DNA of 64,000 bases from Polyangiaceae bacterium (lineage in GTDB: Bacteria > Myxococcota_A > Polyangia > Polyangiales > Polyangiaceae): contig JAWKRG010000010.1 of NCBI GenBank assembly GCA_041389725.1, positions 1-64,000 of the forward strand, read 5' to 3'. Below are positions 27,592 to 36,100 of the stretch, one piece after another (position 1 is the first letter of the stretch; each line of letters starts with the position of its first letter). Both the position numbers and the translations under genes were made by a program. Under the pieces are notes generated by a model. It made no database searches and was not told where the DNA came from. It worked only from the letters and a program-made list of their open reading frames with translations.

Positions 27592-28653
27592 TCAGAACAA
27601 GCTCTTCTGGCCGCCCACCACGGGCACTGGCAAGCCCAGATGCTCGTAGGCACGCCGCGTCGCCACCCGACCCCTTGGCGTGCGCCCCAAGAAGCCTTGC
27701 TGCAGAAGATACGGCTCGTACACGTCTTCGATCGTGTCGCGCGGTTCGGCCATGGCCGCCGCCAGCGTCTCCACACCCACGGGACCACCGTCGTAGTGGT
27801 CGATCAGGATCGTCAACAGGCGGCGGTCCATCTCGTCCAATCCGCCTGCGTCGATTTCCAGGCGCTGGCACGCAAGTTCCACGATCTCCGTGTCGATTCT
27901 TCCGCGCCCGCGTACTTCGGCGAAGTCGCGTACGCGTCGCAGCAGTCGATTCGCGACGCGCGGCGTGCCCCGGGCTCGCTGCGCCAAGGCCTGTGCGCCT
28001 TCTTGTTCACAGGGAACGCCAAGTAGGCGAGCGCTACGCTGCACGATCTCGCGTAGCTCGTCGACGGGATAGTAGTCGAGCCGCAGGGTGATTCCGAATC
28101 GCTCGTGCAAGGGCTTGGTCAGCAACCCCGTGCGCGTCGTGGCAGCGACCAGGGTGAAGGGACGGAGGTCCATCGGAACGCTTTCTGCGTACGCCCCGTC
28201 CCCCATCATCACGTCGATGCGAAAGTCTTCGATGGCGGGGTAGAGAGACTCTTCCACGACGGCACTGAGGCGGTGGATTTCATCGATGAACAAGATGTCG
28301 CCGCGCTCGAGGCGCGTCAGCAACCCCATCAGCACGCCCTTGTGCTCCACCGCAGGGCCGCTGGTGATCACCAAGTTCACGCCCATCTCATTGGCCAGCA
28401 CGTAGGCCAGGGTCGTCTTGCCCAGGCCCGGCGGGCCGCAAAGCAGCAGATGATCGAGGGGCTCGCCGCGACGCTTGGCGGCTTCGACGTAGACCTTCAG
28501 GTTCTCCTTGTGTTTCGGCTGCCCCACGAAGTCGTCCAAGGACTTGGGGCGAAAGAGTCGATCGAAACGCTCGTCATCGGCGTTTGCGCTGGGGGCCACC
28601 ACGCGCACCTCGCTGTCGGATGCGTCCGGGACGAGCTGCTTTCGGGCGGCCAT
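27592..28653 (-). CDS. ruvB: Holliday junction branch migration helicase RuvB
   Basis: 353 residues, an AAA+ motor. The conserved N-terminus is present (FDRLFRPKSLDDFVGQPKHK). Walker A is CGPPGLGKTT and Walker B is ILFIDEIHRL, with sensor 1 in VAATTRTGLL and the C-terminal winged-helix region in RGTPRVANRLLRRVRDFAE. It drives branch migration with RuvA; neither ruvA nor ruvC is adjacent. The start ATG is at 28653, with a divergent L,D-transpeptidase gene beyond. Confidence 0.95.
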   Translation of the reverse strand: MAARKQLVPDASDSEVRVVAPSANADDERFDRLFRPKSLDDFVGQPKHKENLKVYVEAAKRRGEPLDHLLLCGPPGLGKTTLAYVLANEMGVNLVITSGPAVEHKGVLMGLLTRLERGDILFIDEIHRLSAVVEESLYPAIEDFRIDVMMGDGAYAESVPMDLRPFTLVAATTRTGLLTKPLHERFGITLRLDYYPVDELREIVQRSARLLGVPCEQEGAQALAQRARGTPRVANRLLRRVRDFAEVRGRGRIDTEIVELACQRLEIDAGGLDEMDRRLLTILIDHYDGGPVGVETLAAAMAEPRDTIEDVYEPYLLQQGFLGRTPRGRVATRRAYEHLGLPVPVVGGQKSLF

Positions 28654-28722
28654 GAGGCTGGCACTCTACAACAACCCGTCTCAGCCTTGAACTCGAGGTC
28701 GCACTGGGGCACCTTGCGTTCG

Positions 28723-30195
28723 ATGCGCCGGTTCGTGGCTTCCGCTCTCCTCGCCGCAGGCCTCCTTGCCGTGGCGGGCGCCTCCGCGGATGCGCCGGGT
28801 CGCGCGACGGCGGCAGCGCCGACTCACGCAAAGCGGCTGTACAGCCGTGGCTTCACGACGTGGATCTACGCCAACCCAGCGCGCAGCGAGCGTCGGCTGG
28901 GCTACGTGCGCGTGGGTGAGTCGGTCGCACTACGCGCAGACGAGCCTCAGCGTGGCCCGGGCTGTGCCGAAGCCTACTTGCCGGTGGCGCCCTTCGGCTG
29001 GGTGTGTCCCGATCGCACCGTCAGCCTCGAGCTTTCGGGGCGCTATCTGAAAGGCATGCAACTTGCGCGCACGCGGCCCGCGTTGATGCCCTTCCTCTAC
29101 GCGCTTTCCAACGGTGCGCCGATGTATCGACGCCTGCCCAATCAGGAAGAATGGGTGCGGGCGGAGCAAGGACTTGGCGTCGCCGGTACCTTTCGGCCGC
29201 AGTCCTGGGGCAATCGCGGGCACGAGAAACTGGCCGAGGCGCGCGAGGTCCAAGCGCGCGACCCCCTGCCTTGGTTCTTCGACCAGGGGGGAGCCGTCGG
29301 TCGCGCGGAGCCCCGAGGTTTGGTTCGACGCCTGATCCCTCACGGATCCATGCTGGCCTACACCCGAAGCTTCAAGCATGAAGGTCGGACGTTCCTACTG
29401 AGTGCGGATGGCACTGCGGTGCCTGCCGACCGCGTGCGTCCCTTTCGCGTGAGCACCTTCCACGGGACCGAACTCGGCAAGGGCGTGAAGCTTCCGCTGG
29501 CATTCTTTCGCGTGAAGGACCGCCCCAAGTACGTGCGAGCAGCCGATGGCACCTTCCAAGCGGTAGGAACCTTCGTGGTGCGTTCCTTCGTGCAGCTGGA
29601 GTCCGCCGAGCCCGAACTGCAGGGCAAGTCCGGTTACTTGCCGACGCGGGAACGCTTGGCGGACGGTCGCCAGCTCTGGGCGCGAGAGGACGATGCGACC
29701 GTGATCCGACAACGCGACGCGCTTCCTATCGGCGTGGCCCCGGGTGAGAAGTGGGTCCTCATCAGCATCACCAACGGAACCTTGGTGGCCTACGATGGCT
29801 TGTCGCCGGTGTACGCGACCTTGCAGTCGCCGGGGGCCGGTGGTGTTCCCGTCAGGGGCAAGGACCCAGTGAAGATGAGCACCACGCCCATGGGGGTCTA
29901 CCGCGTCACCTTCAAACATCGCGCCGCTACCATGAGTCCGGAAACCGGTGAGAATCGCAGTTTTTGGATCGCGGATGTGCCTTACACGCAGTACTTCAAT
30001 GCGCCCTTCGCCCTGCACACGGCCTACTGGCACGAGAACTTCGGGGAACCCATGAGTGCCGGTTGCGTGAACCTCTCACCCGAAGATGGGCGCTACTTGT
30101 ACGAGTGGACGGATCCAAAAGTTCCCGCTGACTGGAACGGTGCGGGGCCGGTGGGACCGCTGGGCAAGGGCACCTACATCGTCATCACTCGTTGA
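28723..30195 (+). CDS. L,D-transpeptidase (YkuD), exported
   Basis: 490 residues from ATG 28723, with a signal peptide (SALLAAGLLAVAGASA) and no lipobox. It is a paralogue of the protein at 10998-12542: the same SH3-like N-terminal half (FTTWIYANPARSERRLG) and C-terminal YkuD domain (WVLISITNGTLVAYDGLSPV). The catalytic block reads MSAGCVNLSP, so the His of the usual SHGC motif is Ala, a substitution also seen in some active family members. It likely cross-links peptidoglycan. Confidence 0.85.
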   Translation: MRRFVASALLAAGLLAVAGASADAPGRATAAAPTHAKRLYSRGFTTWIYANPARSERRLGYVRVGESVALRADEPQRGPGCAEAYLPVAPFGWVCPDRTVSLELSGRYLKGMQLARTRPALMPFLYALSNGAPMYRRLPNQEEWVRAEQGLGVAGTFRPQSWGNRGHEKLAEAREVQARDPLPWFFDQGGAVGRAEPRGLVRRLIPHGSMLAYTRSFKHEGRTFLLSADGTAVPADRVRPFRVSTFHGTELGKGVKLPLAFFRVKDRPKYVRAADGTFQAVGTFVVRSFVQLESAEPELQGKSGYLPTRERLADGRQLWAREDDATVIRQRDALPIGVAPGEKWVLISITNGTLVAYDGLSPVYATLQSPGAGGVPVRGKDPVKMSTTPMGVYRVTFKHRAATMSPETGENRSFWIADVPYTQYFNAPFALHTAYWHENFGEPMSAGCVNLSPEDGRYLYEWTDPKVPADWNGAGPVGPLGKGTYIVITR

Positions 30196-30370
30196 CGCCC
30201 TGCGCCGTCGGCACGGCGGTGCGTCGAGGTCTTCCCTCGATGGGTGAGGGTGTACCTAAAGGTGGCGCAGTGTGTCCGGCCTGCGACACGCGCCTACCAA
30301 AATCGCCTCTCACCCGTGCATCAGCGCGTGGGTCGGTTATGTTCGCTAGTCTGGGCAAAGGAGGGCCTTC

Positions 30371-31456
30371 ATGCGACAGTTGCATTTCCCTGCGCTATTT
30401 ACCGGTTTGTTCCTCGCACTCACGACTACGGCGGACCCTGCGGCGGCCAAGAAGCCGTCGGACATCTACTACGAGACGATCGACGATTTCAAAGATGGCT
30501 TTAGTGAAGTCGGCACTCACGGTGCAAACGCCACCTGGGCCTACTTCGCCTTCGGCCCCGCCTTCACTGGCAACGACGGATTCGTGAGCACTGGCCCCCA
30601 CGGGCTACGAGTCGTCCCGACGGGCATGAACTCGGTGACGGGCCTGCCGGCCTTCCTCAATACCGTGGCTCAGGAGCCGATCAGCGGCCTGCCTGGCGGT
30701 GTGGACCATGTCAAATGGCTGGCCTACACCAATCACTTCGCAGACACGGGATTCCCGGGATACGACGCGAAACCAGGCCGCGTCGTCGCTTGCGAGTCCA
30801 TCGTGAGCGGTCGCACCTTCGGCACCGAGTATCATCCCTTCGGCGGTGCGGTCGACAATGCCAACGACGACCTGCGTCTCGCCGCGTTCGCGATGAACAC
30901 CATCGATGTCGAGACTTTCATGGTCTACGACTTCTTCATCACCAACGAGACCGTATACGCGTTCTACGAGCGTTTGCCCTTTGGGCGCGGCCCCGCGCTC
31001 GGCAACTACGCGGCGTTTTCTTACGCGGTCCCAGTCGCGAACTACCATCCCTACAAGAAGACGCTGCTGAAGATCGCCTACGACAAGTCGGCGGGCAAGG
31101 TGTACTGGTTCGTCAACGGCCACAAGGTGATGCAGGTCGACAACATCGGCATGCGTCTGCCGAGCCGCGAGTTCATGACCATCGATCACGGCGGTGTGGA
31201 AACGCCCGTGTCGCCCAACCAGATCAACTGCGGAATGGGTATGTTCACCCTGCTTGACGCTCACTTGCCCTCGGGGCAGGGGCTCGTGCGGCTCTCGAAC
31301 GCGCCGAATTTCTACTTCAACCCCGAAGTCGGCGAGCCCGTTGGTGAGACGTACATCGACGACGACAGCTTGGAGAGCAGCCGCCTCTTTGGTCAAGGTG
31401 CTGAACTGCGAGTGAAGCGCTACTGGATTAGCAGTTTGCCTTCCTGGCTGTACTGA
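30371..31456 (+). CDS. secreted DUF6081-like protein
   Basis: 361 residues with a signal peptide (FTGLFLALTTTADPAAA) and GGAGGG ahead of the ATG. The mature part is one beta-rich domain with many aromatic residues (YYETIDDFKDGFSEVGTHG; VMQVDNIGMRLPSREFMTID). I recall similar proteins as DUF6081, a jelly-roll-like family of unknown function. It has its own strong terminator, so it is probably a single-gene unit. Confidence 0.6.
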   Translation: MRQLHFPALFTGLFLALTTTADPAAAKKPSDIYYETIDDFKDGFSEVGTHGANATWAYFAFGPAFTGNDGFVSTGPHGLRVVPTGMNSVTGLPAFLNTVAQEPISGLPGGVDHVKWLAYTNHFADTGFPGYDAKPGRVVACESIVSGRTFGTEYHPFGGAVDNANDDLRLAAFAMNTIDVETFMVYDFFITNETVYAFYERLPFGRGPALGNYAAFSYAVPVANYHPYKKTLLKIAYDKSAGKVYWFVNGHKVMQVDNIGMRLPSREFMTIDHGGVETPVSPNQINCGMGMFTLLDAHLPSGQGLVRLSNAPNFYFNPEVGEPVGETYIDDDSLESSRLFGQGAELRVKRYWISSLPSWLY

Positions 31457-31481
31457 CCCCCGACGCTACTCGACCGCAAAC

Positions 31482-31509
31482 GGGGCTCCGGGTGCTGCGC
31501 CGGAGCCCC
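31482..31509 (+). terminator. rho-independent-like terminator
   Basis: A perfect 10-bp stem (GGGGCTCCGG / CCGGAGCCCC) with an 8-base loop, 26 bp after the stop of the DUF6081-like gene. The downstream bases (TGTTC) are only weakly U-rich. Confidence 0.7.
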
Positions 31510-31561
31510 TGTTCGGGGTGTGCTCGGCTAAAGAAAAACCTGGCCCTGTCGTTTCTCACGC

Positions 31562-32086
31562 ATGGCGATGGCGATGCCCGGAGACACCTCCCGCTCAGCA
31601 GCCCTGCGACGTGACTCGCGGTTGACGCTTGCAGGGCGCCTCAATAACCTCTCGGGTTCACGCATGGTGTTCGCAGAAGGGGCCAACTTCAGGTTCGTCG
31701 TGGAGGGCGGGATCGTCAAGTTCCGTCTTTGGCGCCGTGAGGATTTGGATTCGGCGCAAGGAGCCAAGCTGGCGGAAGAGACCGTGGCGGAGTTCGAAAA
31801 CGTCTCCCGCTTGCCCGAAGACGAGGCCTCGGTGCTGATCATGGATATCCGGGAAGGGCCGATTGTCTGCGGGCCCATGACCCAGGTGGCTGTCGGACGC
31901 ATGCTGGCGGCTTGGGGGCGCACCCACCGCCCACTTGCCGTGCTCTGCTCCGACGCCCCAATTCAGTCGTTGCAGTACCGACGACTCGTCTCGCAACACG
32001 TTTCCCGTGGTAGCGTCTTCGTTTCGGAAGTGGAGTTGCAGGCTTGGTTGCGCAAACGCGGCGCCATGCTCGAGGAGGGCAGATGA
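31562..32086 (+). CDS. small hypothetical protein coupled to a glutathione transferase gene
   Basis: Up to 174 residues; the ATG at 31664 (140 residues) may be the true start because the first 34 residues look unconserved. The alpha/beta sequence (FRFVVEGGIVKFRLWRRED; ASVLIMDIREGPIVCG; HRPLAVLCSDAPIQS) suggests a small STAS-like fold, but I cannot confirm it. Its TGA overlaps the ATG of the next gene (ATGA), so the two are coupled. Confidence 0.55.
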   Translation: MAMAMPGDTSRSAALRRDSRLTLAGRLNNLSGSRMVFAEGANFRFVVEGGIVKFRLWRREDLDSAQGAKLAEETVAEFENVSRLPEDEASVLIMDIREGPIVCGPMTQVAVGRMLAAWGRTHRPLAVLCSDAPIQSLQYRRLVSQHVSRGSVFVSEVELQAWLRKRGAMLEEGR

Positions 32087-32766
32087 CAGCAGTAAAGGCC
32101 TATATTTCGTCGGTTTCCCCCACCTGCAAGCGCGTGTTCGCCGCGCTGCACTACAAGGACATTCCCCACGAGCGGATTGAGATCGACATTTCCAAGAAGC
32201 ACCACGAGCGCCCGACGGAGTTTCAGCGCATCTCGCCCCATGGCAAGGTGCCGGCCATCGAGCACGACGGCACCGTGGTCTACGAGTCCACGGTGATCAA
32301 CGAGTACTTCGAGGAAGTATTTCCGCAGCGGCCCATGCTACCGAAGGAGGTAGGTCGCCGTGCGTATGCCCGAGACTGGATCAAATACTCGGACTCGCAG
32401 TTGCAGGATCTCGACGCTTCCATGGTGCACGGCGTTCGCGAGAAGGACGGCAAAATCAAGGTCTGTCGCCAGATCCTCAGCAACTTGGCCGTGCTCGATC
32501 GAGAACTCGAGGGTAAGCAGCACTACTTCCTGGGCGAGGAGCTTTCCTTGGTGGATGCCGCTTTGGCACCCACGCTCCGACTCGTGCCGCTGTGGTCGAG
32601 GCTGATCGGGGACGAGGCGACCTGGAAGCAGTACAAGCACGTCCAGGCTTATTTGGATCGCTTGGCCGAGCACCCCAGCATCGCTGCCGCCGTGAACGAC
32701 ACGCCCATGGACGTCTACGAAGGCTTCTTCGGCGCCGTGTTGGTCCAGGGCATGACTTTTCCCTGA
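32083..32766 (+). CDS. glutathione S-transferase family protein
   Basis: 227 residues from ATG 32083, with GAGGAGGG just upstream. The N-terminal thioredoxin-like domain has the SPTCKRVFAALHYK and GKVPAIEHDGTVVYEST blocks (the latter has the cis-Pro and the Glu-Ser that bind glutathione). The C-terminal domain is helical (LSLVDAALAPTLRLVPLWSR). It conjugates or reduces substrates with glutathione. It ends at the hairpin shared with the second GST gene. Confidence 0.85.
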   Translation: MTAVKAYISSVSPTCKRVFAALHYKDIPHERIEIDISKKHHERPTEFQRISPHGKVPAIEHDGTVVYESTVINEYFEEVFPQRPMLPKEVGRRAYARDWIKYSDSQLQDLDASMVHGVREKDGKIKVCRQILSNLAVLDRELEGKQHYFLGEELSLVDAALAPTLRLVPLWSRLIGDEATWKQYKHVQAYLDRLAEHPSIAAAVNDTPMDVYEGFFGAVLVQGMTFP

Positions 32767-32796
32767 CGCTTTCCGCCTCCCTGCCCTGACGCGAGC

Positions 32797-32825
32797 GCGG
32801 CGCTCCCATGCTTGGAGAGCGCCGC
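32797..32825. terminator. bidirectional terminator between two convergent GST genes
   Basis: GCGGCGCTC at 32797 pairs perfectly with GAGCGCCGC at 32817 (9-bp stem), and the inner CC/GG can extend it. It lies in the 82-bp gap between two convergent genes. Confidence 0.65.
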
Positions 32826-32848
32826 ATTCGTCCGTGGGGGAGAGCGCC

Positions 32849-33475
32849 TCAACCCACCTGTGGGACTGTGTCGCGCCAAGCGGCCAGCTCGCCGAGGCGG
32901 CCGAGCCAGCTCTTGATCTGCTTGTGCTCGTCGAGGGGAAGCCCGATGGGAGTGGCGTAGGTCAAGGTCGCTCCGACGATGAAGTCTGCGACGGTCAGAT
33001 TGCCGCCGACGAGCCAGCCGCCTGCCTTGCCGAGGTGGGCATCGAGGATCGGAGCAAAGCGTTCGAAGCGCGTCAGCGCCGCGCTCACGGCAGCTTCATC
33101 GGTTTGCCCCGCGCCCAGCATGGGCTTGAGCAGCTTCTCGAAAGTGATCGAGGCGATCGGCGGTGAGAAGTGCGCCGCATCCCAGGTACTCCAGCGCTGA
33201 ACGTCGAAGCGAGAGCGGTCGTCTGCAGGCAGCAGTCCGGCGTCGGGCTTCTTGGACGCGAGGTATTGGGCGATGACCCGCGACTCGGTGAGCACGAAGT
33301 CACCGTCTTGCAGGGTAGGCACCATGCCGTTTGGGTTCAGCGCCAGGTAGCTGGGCTCTTTGTGTTCTCCCTTCATGAAATCGACGACGTGCTCCTCGAT
33401 CGACAGGCCAAGATGCTTGGCCGTGGCGAGGGCGCGGCGGGCGTTGGGGGAAAGCGGGTTGTGATAGAGCTTCAT
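32849..33475 (-). CDS. glutathione S-transferase family protein
   Basis: 208 residues. The thioredoxin-like half starts KLYHNPLSPNARRALATAKH and has NPNGMVPTLQDGDFVLTES, with the cis-Pro and glutathione-binding Glu-Ser. The helical half includes GNLTVADFIVGATLTYAT. It differs from the neighbouring GST in length and motif details, so it is a separate subfamily. It follows the amidohydrolase by 143 bp on the same strand. Confidence 0.85.
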   Translation of the reverse strand: MKLYHNPLSPNARRALATAKHLGLSIEEHVVDFMKGEHKEPSYLALNPNGMVPTLQDGDFVLTESRVIAQYLASKKPDAGLLPADDRSRFDVQRWSTWDAAHFSPPIASITFEKLLKPMLGAGQTDEAAVSAALTRFERFAPILDAHLGKAGGWLVGGNLTVADFIVGATLTYATPIGLPLDEHKQIKSWLGRLGELAAWRDTVPQVG

Positions 33476-33618
33476 GGGTCCTCCTCTGTTCGGCTCCGTC
33501 TCCGGGGCCGGCTGACTCTCCTGGCACTCCGCAGCGGTTCCGCCAAGGGAGGTTCCGTCCAGATCGGCTTGCCGAACGTCTTTCTAGAGGGCGGGGGCTT
33601 GTCTTGGACGCCCAGGAG

Positions 33619-34635
33619 TCAGTCCGCAGCGCTCCGAGCGGCCGCTGAGACGCACGGGGGCATCGACCCTCCGAACAGCCGCAGTGCGGTTGCTCCAAGG
33701 AGTGCCTGGAGACTGTCGGCGGAGAGCCGACGCTCGACGATGCGCGTCAGCTCGCGGTCCCAGGCGAAGGGCAAGTTGGGAAAGTCCGAGCCGTACAGGA
33801 TGCGACCCGGGAACGCGTCGAGGAGTTCCCAAGGCACTTGCGTGGGGAAGTAGCCAGCGACCGCCATGGTGGTGTCGAGCCACAGCCCCGCGTGTCGCTC
33901 CAGCAGGCGCGCGTAGCCATCGAACTCGTCTGCTCCCAGATGTGGCACCACCAGCCGTAACCGCGGATGCTCACGCAGCACCTGGTCGACGCGATCAACG
34001 GAGCACAGCGCGTGCGGGTCCGTCTTATAGCCCGGGCTCTTCGGCTCACGACCGGCGTGGATGACCGCGGGGCGATCGTGTCTGACGCAACACTCGTAGA
34101 TCGGACCAAAGCAGTCGTCGGTGACGCTCATGCCCTGAACGTGGCAATGGAGCTTGACCCCGACCAGGCCTGCGGCAAACGCATCGCCCAGGATCTCGAT
34201 GGCGCCGCTCTCACCGGGAAAGACGGTGGCGCAGCCGAGCACTCGGGGCTCGGCGCGGCAGAGCTCGACGACGAAGTCATTCAAGCTACGAGCGATTCCC
34301 GGCTTGTGTGCATAGGTCAAGGCCACTACGCGCTCGACCCCGCGCTCGAGCAGATACTCGACGACTTCGGGTGCTCCTAGGCGATAGCGAATGGGCCAAC
34401 CGTATTGGTCGAACCAGCGCCAAATGGCCTGGGACAGACGGTGCGGAAAGACGTGTACGTGCGCGTCCACCACTGGGGGCAACCCCGCAGGGATCCTGGA
34501 GCCCTCACGGTCGTCGAGGGCAGGCAGGGGCTGCGCGAGGAAACCGGGGCCGGTTGGCAATCGGGGCAGGTCGCTGCCGTCTCCAGACGCAGCGATGCTG
34601 GCCAGACACGGAAGCGGTGATCGCGTGCCGCTCAC
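33619..34635 (-). CDS. amidohydrolase family protein (metal-dependent, TIM-barrel)
   Basis: 338 residues from GTG 34635, which overlaps the amidase stop codon (GTGA), so it is translationally coupled. A typical start block (VVDAHVHVFPHRL) has the metal-binding HxH. Later ligands include the His in VGVKLHCHVQG, VIHAGREP, VVPHLG and Asp in ILYGSDFPNLPF. This resembles the decarboxylase/ACMSD-type amidohydrolases. The substrate is unknown; the amidase partner suggests breakdown of an amide-containing compound. Confidence 0.8.
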   Translation of the reverse strand: MSGTRSPLPCLASIAASGDGSDLPRLPTGPGFLAQPLPALDDREGSRIPAGLPPVVDAHVHVFPHRLSQAIWRWFDQYGWPIRYRLGAPEVVEYLLERGVERVVALTYAHKPGIARSLNDFVVELCRAEPRVLGCATVFPGESGAIEILGDAFAAGLVGVKLHCHVQGMSVTDDCFGPIYECCVRHDRPAVIHAGREPKSPGYKTDPHALCSVDRVDQVLREHPRLRLVVPHLGADEFDGYARLLERHAGLWLDTTMAVAGYFPTQVPWELLDAFPGRILYGSDFPNLPFAWDRELTRIVERRLSADSLQALLGATALRLFGGSMPPCVSAAARSAAD

Positions 34636-36053
34636 GGCGCACGCGGGGGGCGTCGCTCGGCCCAGGGCCGCGCGGCTTCGAGCTGCCCCGCGAGGCGAAA
34701 CAGCGTGGCTTCGTCCCCGTAGCGCGCGGAGAATTGCACGCCGATGGGCAGTCCTGCGGCGTTCCAATGCAGTGGCACGCTCATCGCCGGCTCTCCCGTT
34801 GCGTTCTGTAGTGGCGTGAAAGGAGAAAACGCAGCGGCACGCATCAGTCCGTCGAGGGGGTTGTCGGCGGGGCTGTCGAAGGTGCCCAGCGGCACGGGAG
34901 GTTCGGCGAGCGTCGGGCAGAGCATGACGTCCCAATCTGCCATGAAGCGAGCGATCTCTCGTGTGAGCCGCTGCAGCAAGGACAGCGCCATGAGGTATGC
35001 AGACGCGTTGTGTGCGCGTCCAGCCTCGGCCAGGGCCCAGCTCAGGGGTTCGATGTTGTCGCGAGTCGGTGTCCTGCCGGTCATCATGGCCGTTCCGTCA
35101 AGCGTCAGGGCGGCCCCAGCGGTCCACAACACCGTGAAGGCGTGAGTGAACAGATCGCCTGAGATGGGCAGCTCCGTCTCTTGGATCTCGTGTCCCAGAT
35201 CCGCACACAGCTGTTTCGCCTCTGCCACGGCGAGTAGACAGTCCGGATGAACGTCGACGCCGTTGACGGCCTTGGTCACCACTGCCACCCGCAGGCGCCC
35301 GGGATCGGTGCCGACTTCTTGCAGATAGGGGCGAGCGGGAGGCGGAGCGAAGTAGGGATCCCCTGGAGCAGGACCCTGGGTGAGATCGAGCAGCAGCGCG
35401 CTATCGCGGACGCTCCGCGTGACCGCGTGCTCACACACCAACCCGCCCATGATATCGCCTAGGTCGGGACCCAAAGTGATGCGTCCGCGGGTCGGCTTGA
35501 GGCCGAAGAGGCCGCAGCAAGAGGCCGGAATGCGGATCGAGCCGCCGCCATCATTGGCGTGAGCAGCAGGGACGATGCCCGCGGCCACTGCCGCCGCACT
35601 GCCGCCGCTCGAGCCACCGCAGGTTCGATCGAGTGCCCACGGGTTCTTGGTGGCGCCGAAGAGCACGGGCTCGGTGGTCGGCAAGAAGCCGAACTCTGGC
35701 GTGTTGGTCTTGCCAACGAAGATCAGTCCCGCGCGGCGCAGCCGCGCCACGAGCTCGGAGTCTGCGTGGGAAACGTTGTCCGACAGCAGGCGTGATCCTG
35801 CCGTGTACCGAACCCCCTCGACCTGCGCCAGGATGTCCTTGACCAAGTAGGGAACGCCACTGAGGGGTCCCGGGCTCGGTTGCTTCGCCGCGGCGCGCGC
35901 CATCTCGAACATGGGGGTCACGACCGCATTGATGCGGGGATTCTCGACATCGACGCGAGCGATGGCCTCGTCGATCAGTTCGAGTGCAGAGATCTGCTTG
36001 CTCCTGACCAACTCGGCGAGTCCGGTCAGATCGTGTTCCATCAGCACGCTCAT
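34632..36053 (-). CDS. amidase (amidase signature family)
   Basis: 473 residues with the Ser-cisSer-Lys triad blocks: Lys in VPYLVKDILAQ, the Gly/Ser-rich loop TCGGSSGGSAAAVAAG, and the nucleophile region NDGGGSIRIPASCCGLFGLK. The enzyme hydrolyses amides; it could be a GatA-like paralogue, but no gatB or gatC is nearby. Its stop overlaps the amidohydrolase start. It begins 47 bp after the pseudokinase-like histidine kinase gene, so it may share that transcript. Confidence 0.85.
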   Translation of the reverse strand: MSVLMEHDLTGLAELVRSKQISALELIDEAIARVDVENPRINAVVTPMFEMARAAAKQPSPGPLSGVPYLVKDILAQVEGVRYTAGSRLLSDNVSHADSELVARLRRAGLIFVGKTNTPEFGFLPTTEPVLFGATKNPWALDRTCGGSSGGSAAAVAAGIVPAAHANDGGGSIRIPASCCGLFGLKPTRGRITLGPDLGDIMGGLVCEHAVTRSVRDSALLLDLTQGPAPGDPYFAPPPARPYLQEVGTDPGRLRVAVVTKAVNGVDVHPDCLLAVAEAKQLCADLGHEIQETELPISGDLFTHAFTVLWTAGAALTLDGTAMMTGRTPTRDNIEPLSWALAEAGRAHNASAYLMALSLLQRLTREIARFMADWDVMLCPTLAEPPVPLGTFDSPADNPLDGLMRAAAFSPFTPLQNATGEPAMSVPLHWNAAGLPIGVQFSARYGDEATLFRLAGQLEAARPWAERRPPRAP

Positions 36054-36100
36054 GTCCGAGGCATATCACGCGAAGCGCCTCGGACCCGAGCCCTATCCCG

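Noticed and set aside
34632..36053. GatA (tRNA-dependent amidotransferase subunit)
   Set aside because: No gatB or gatC is nearby, and the partner is an amidohydrolase, so a catabolic amidase is more likely.
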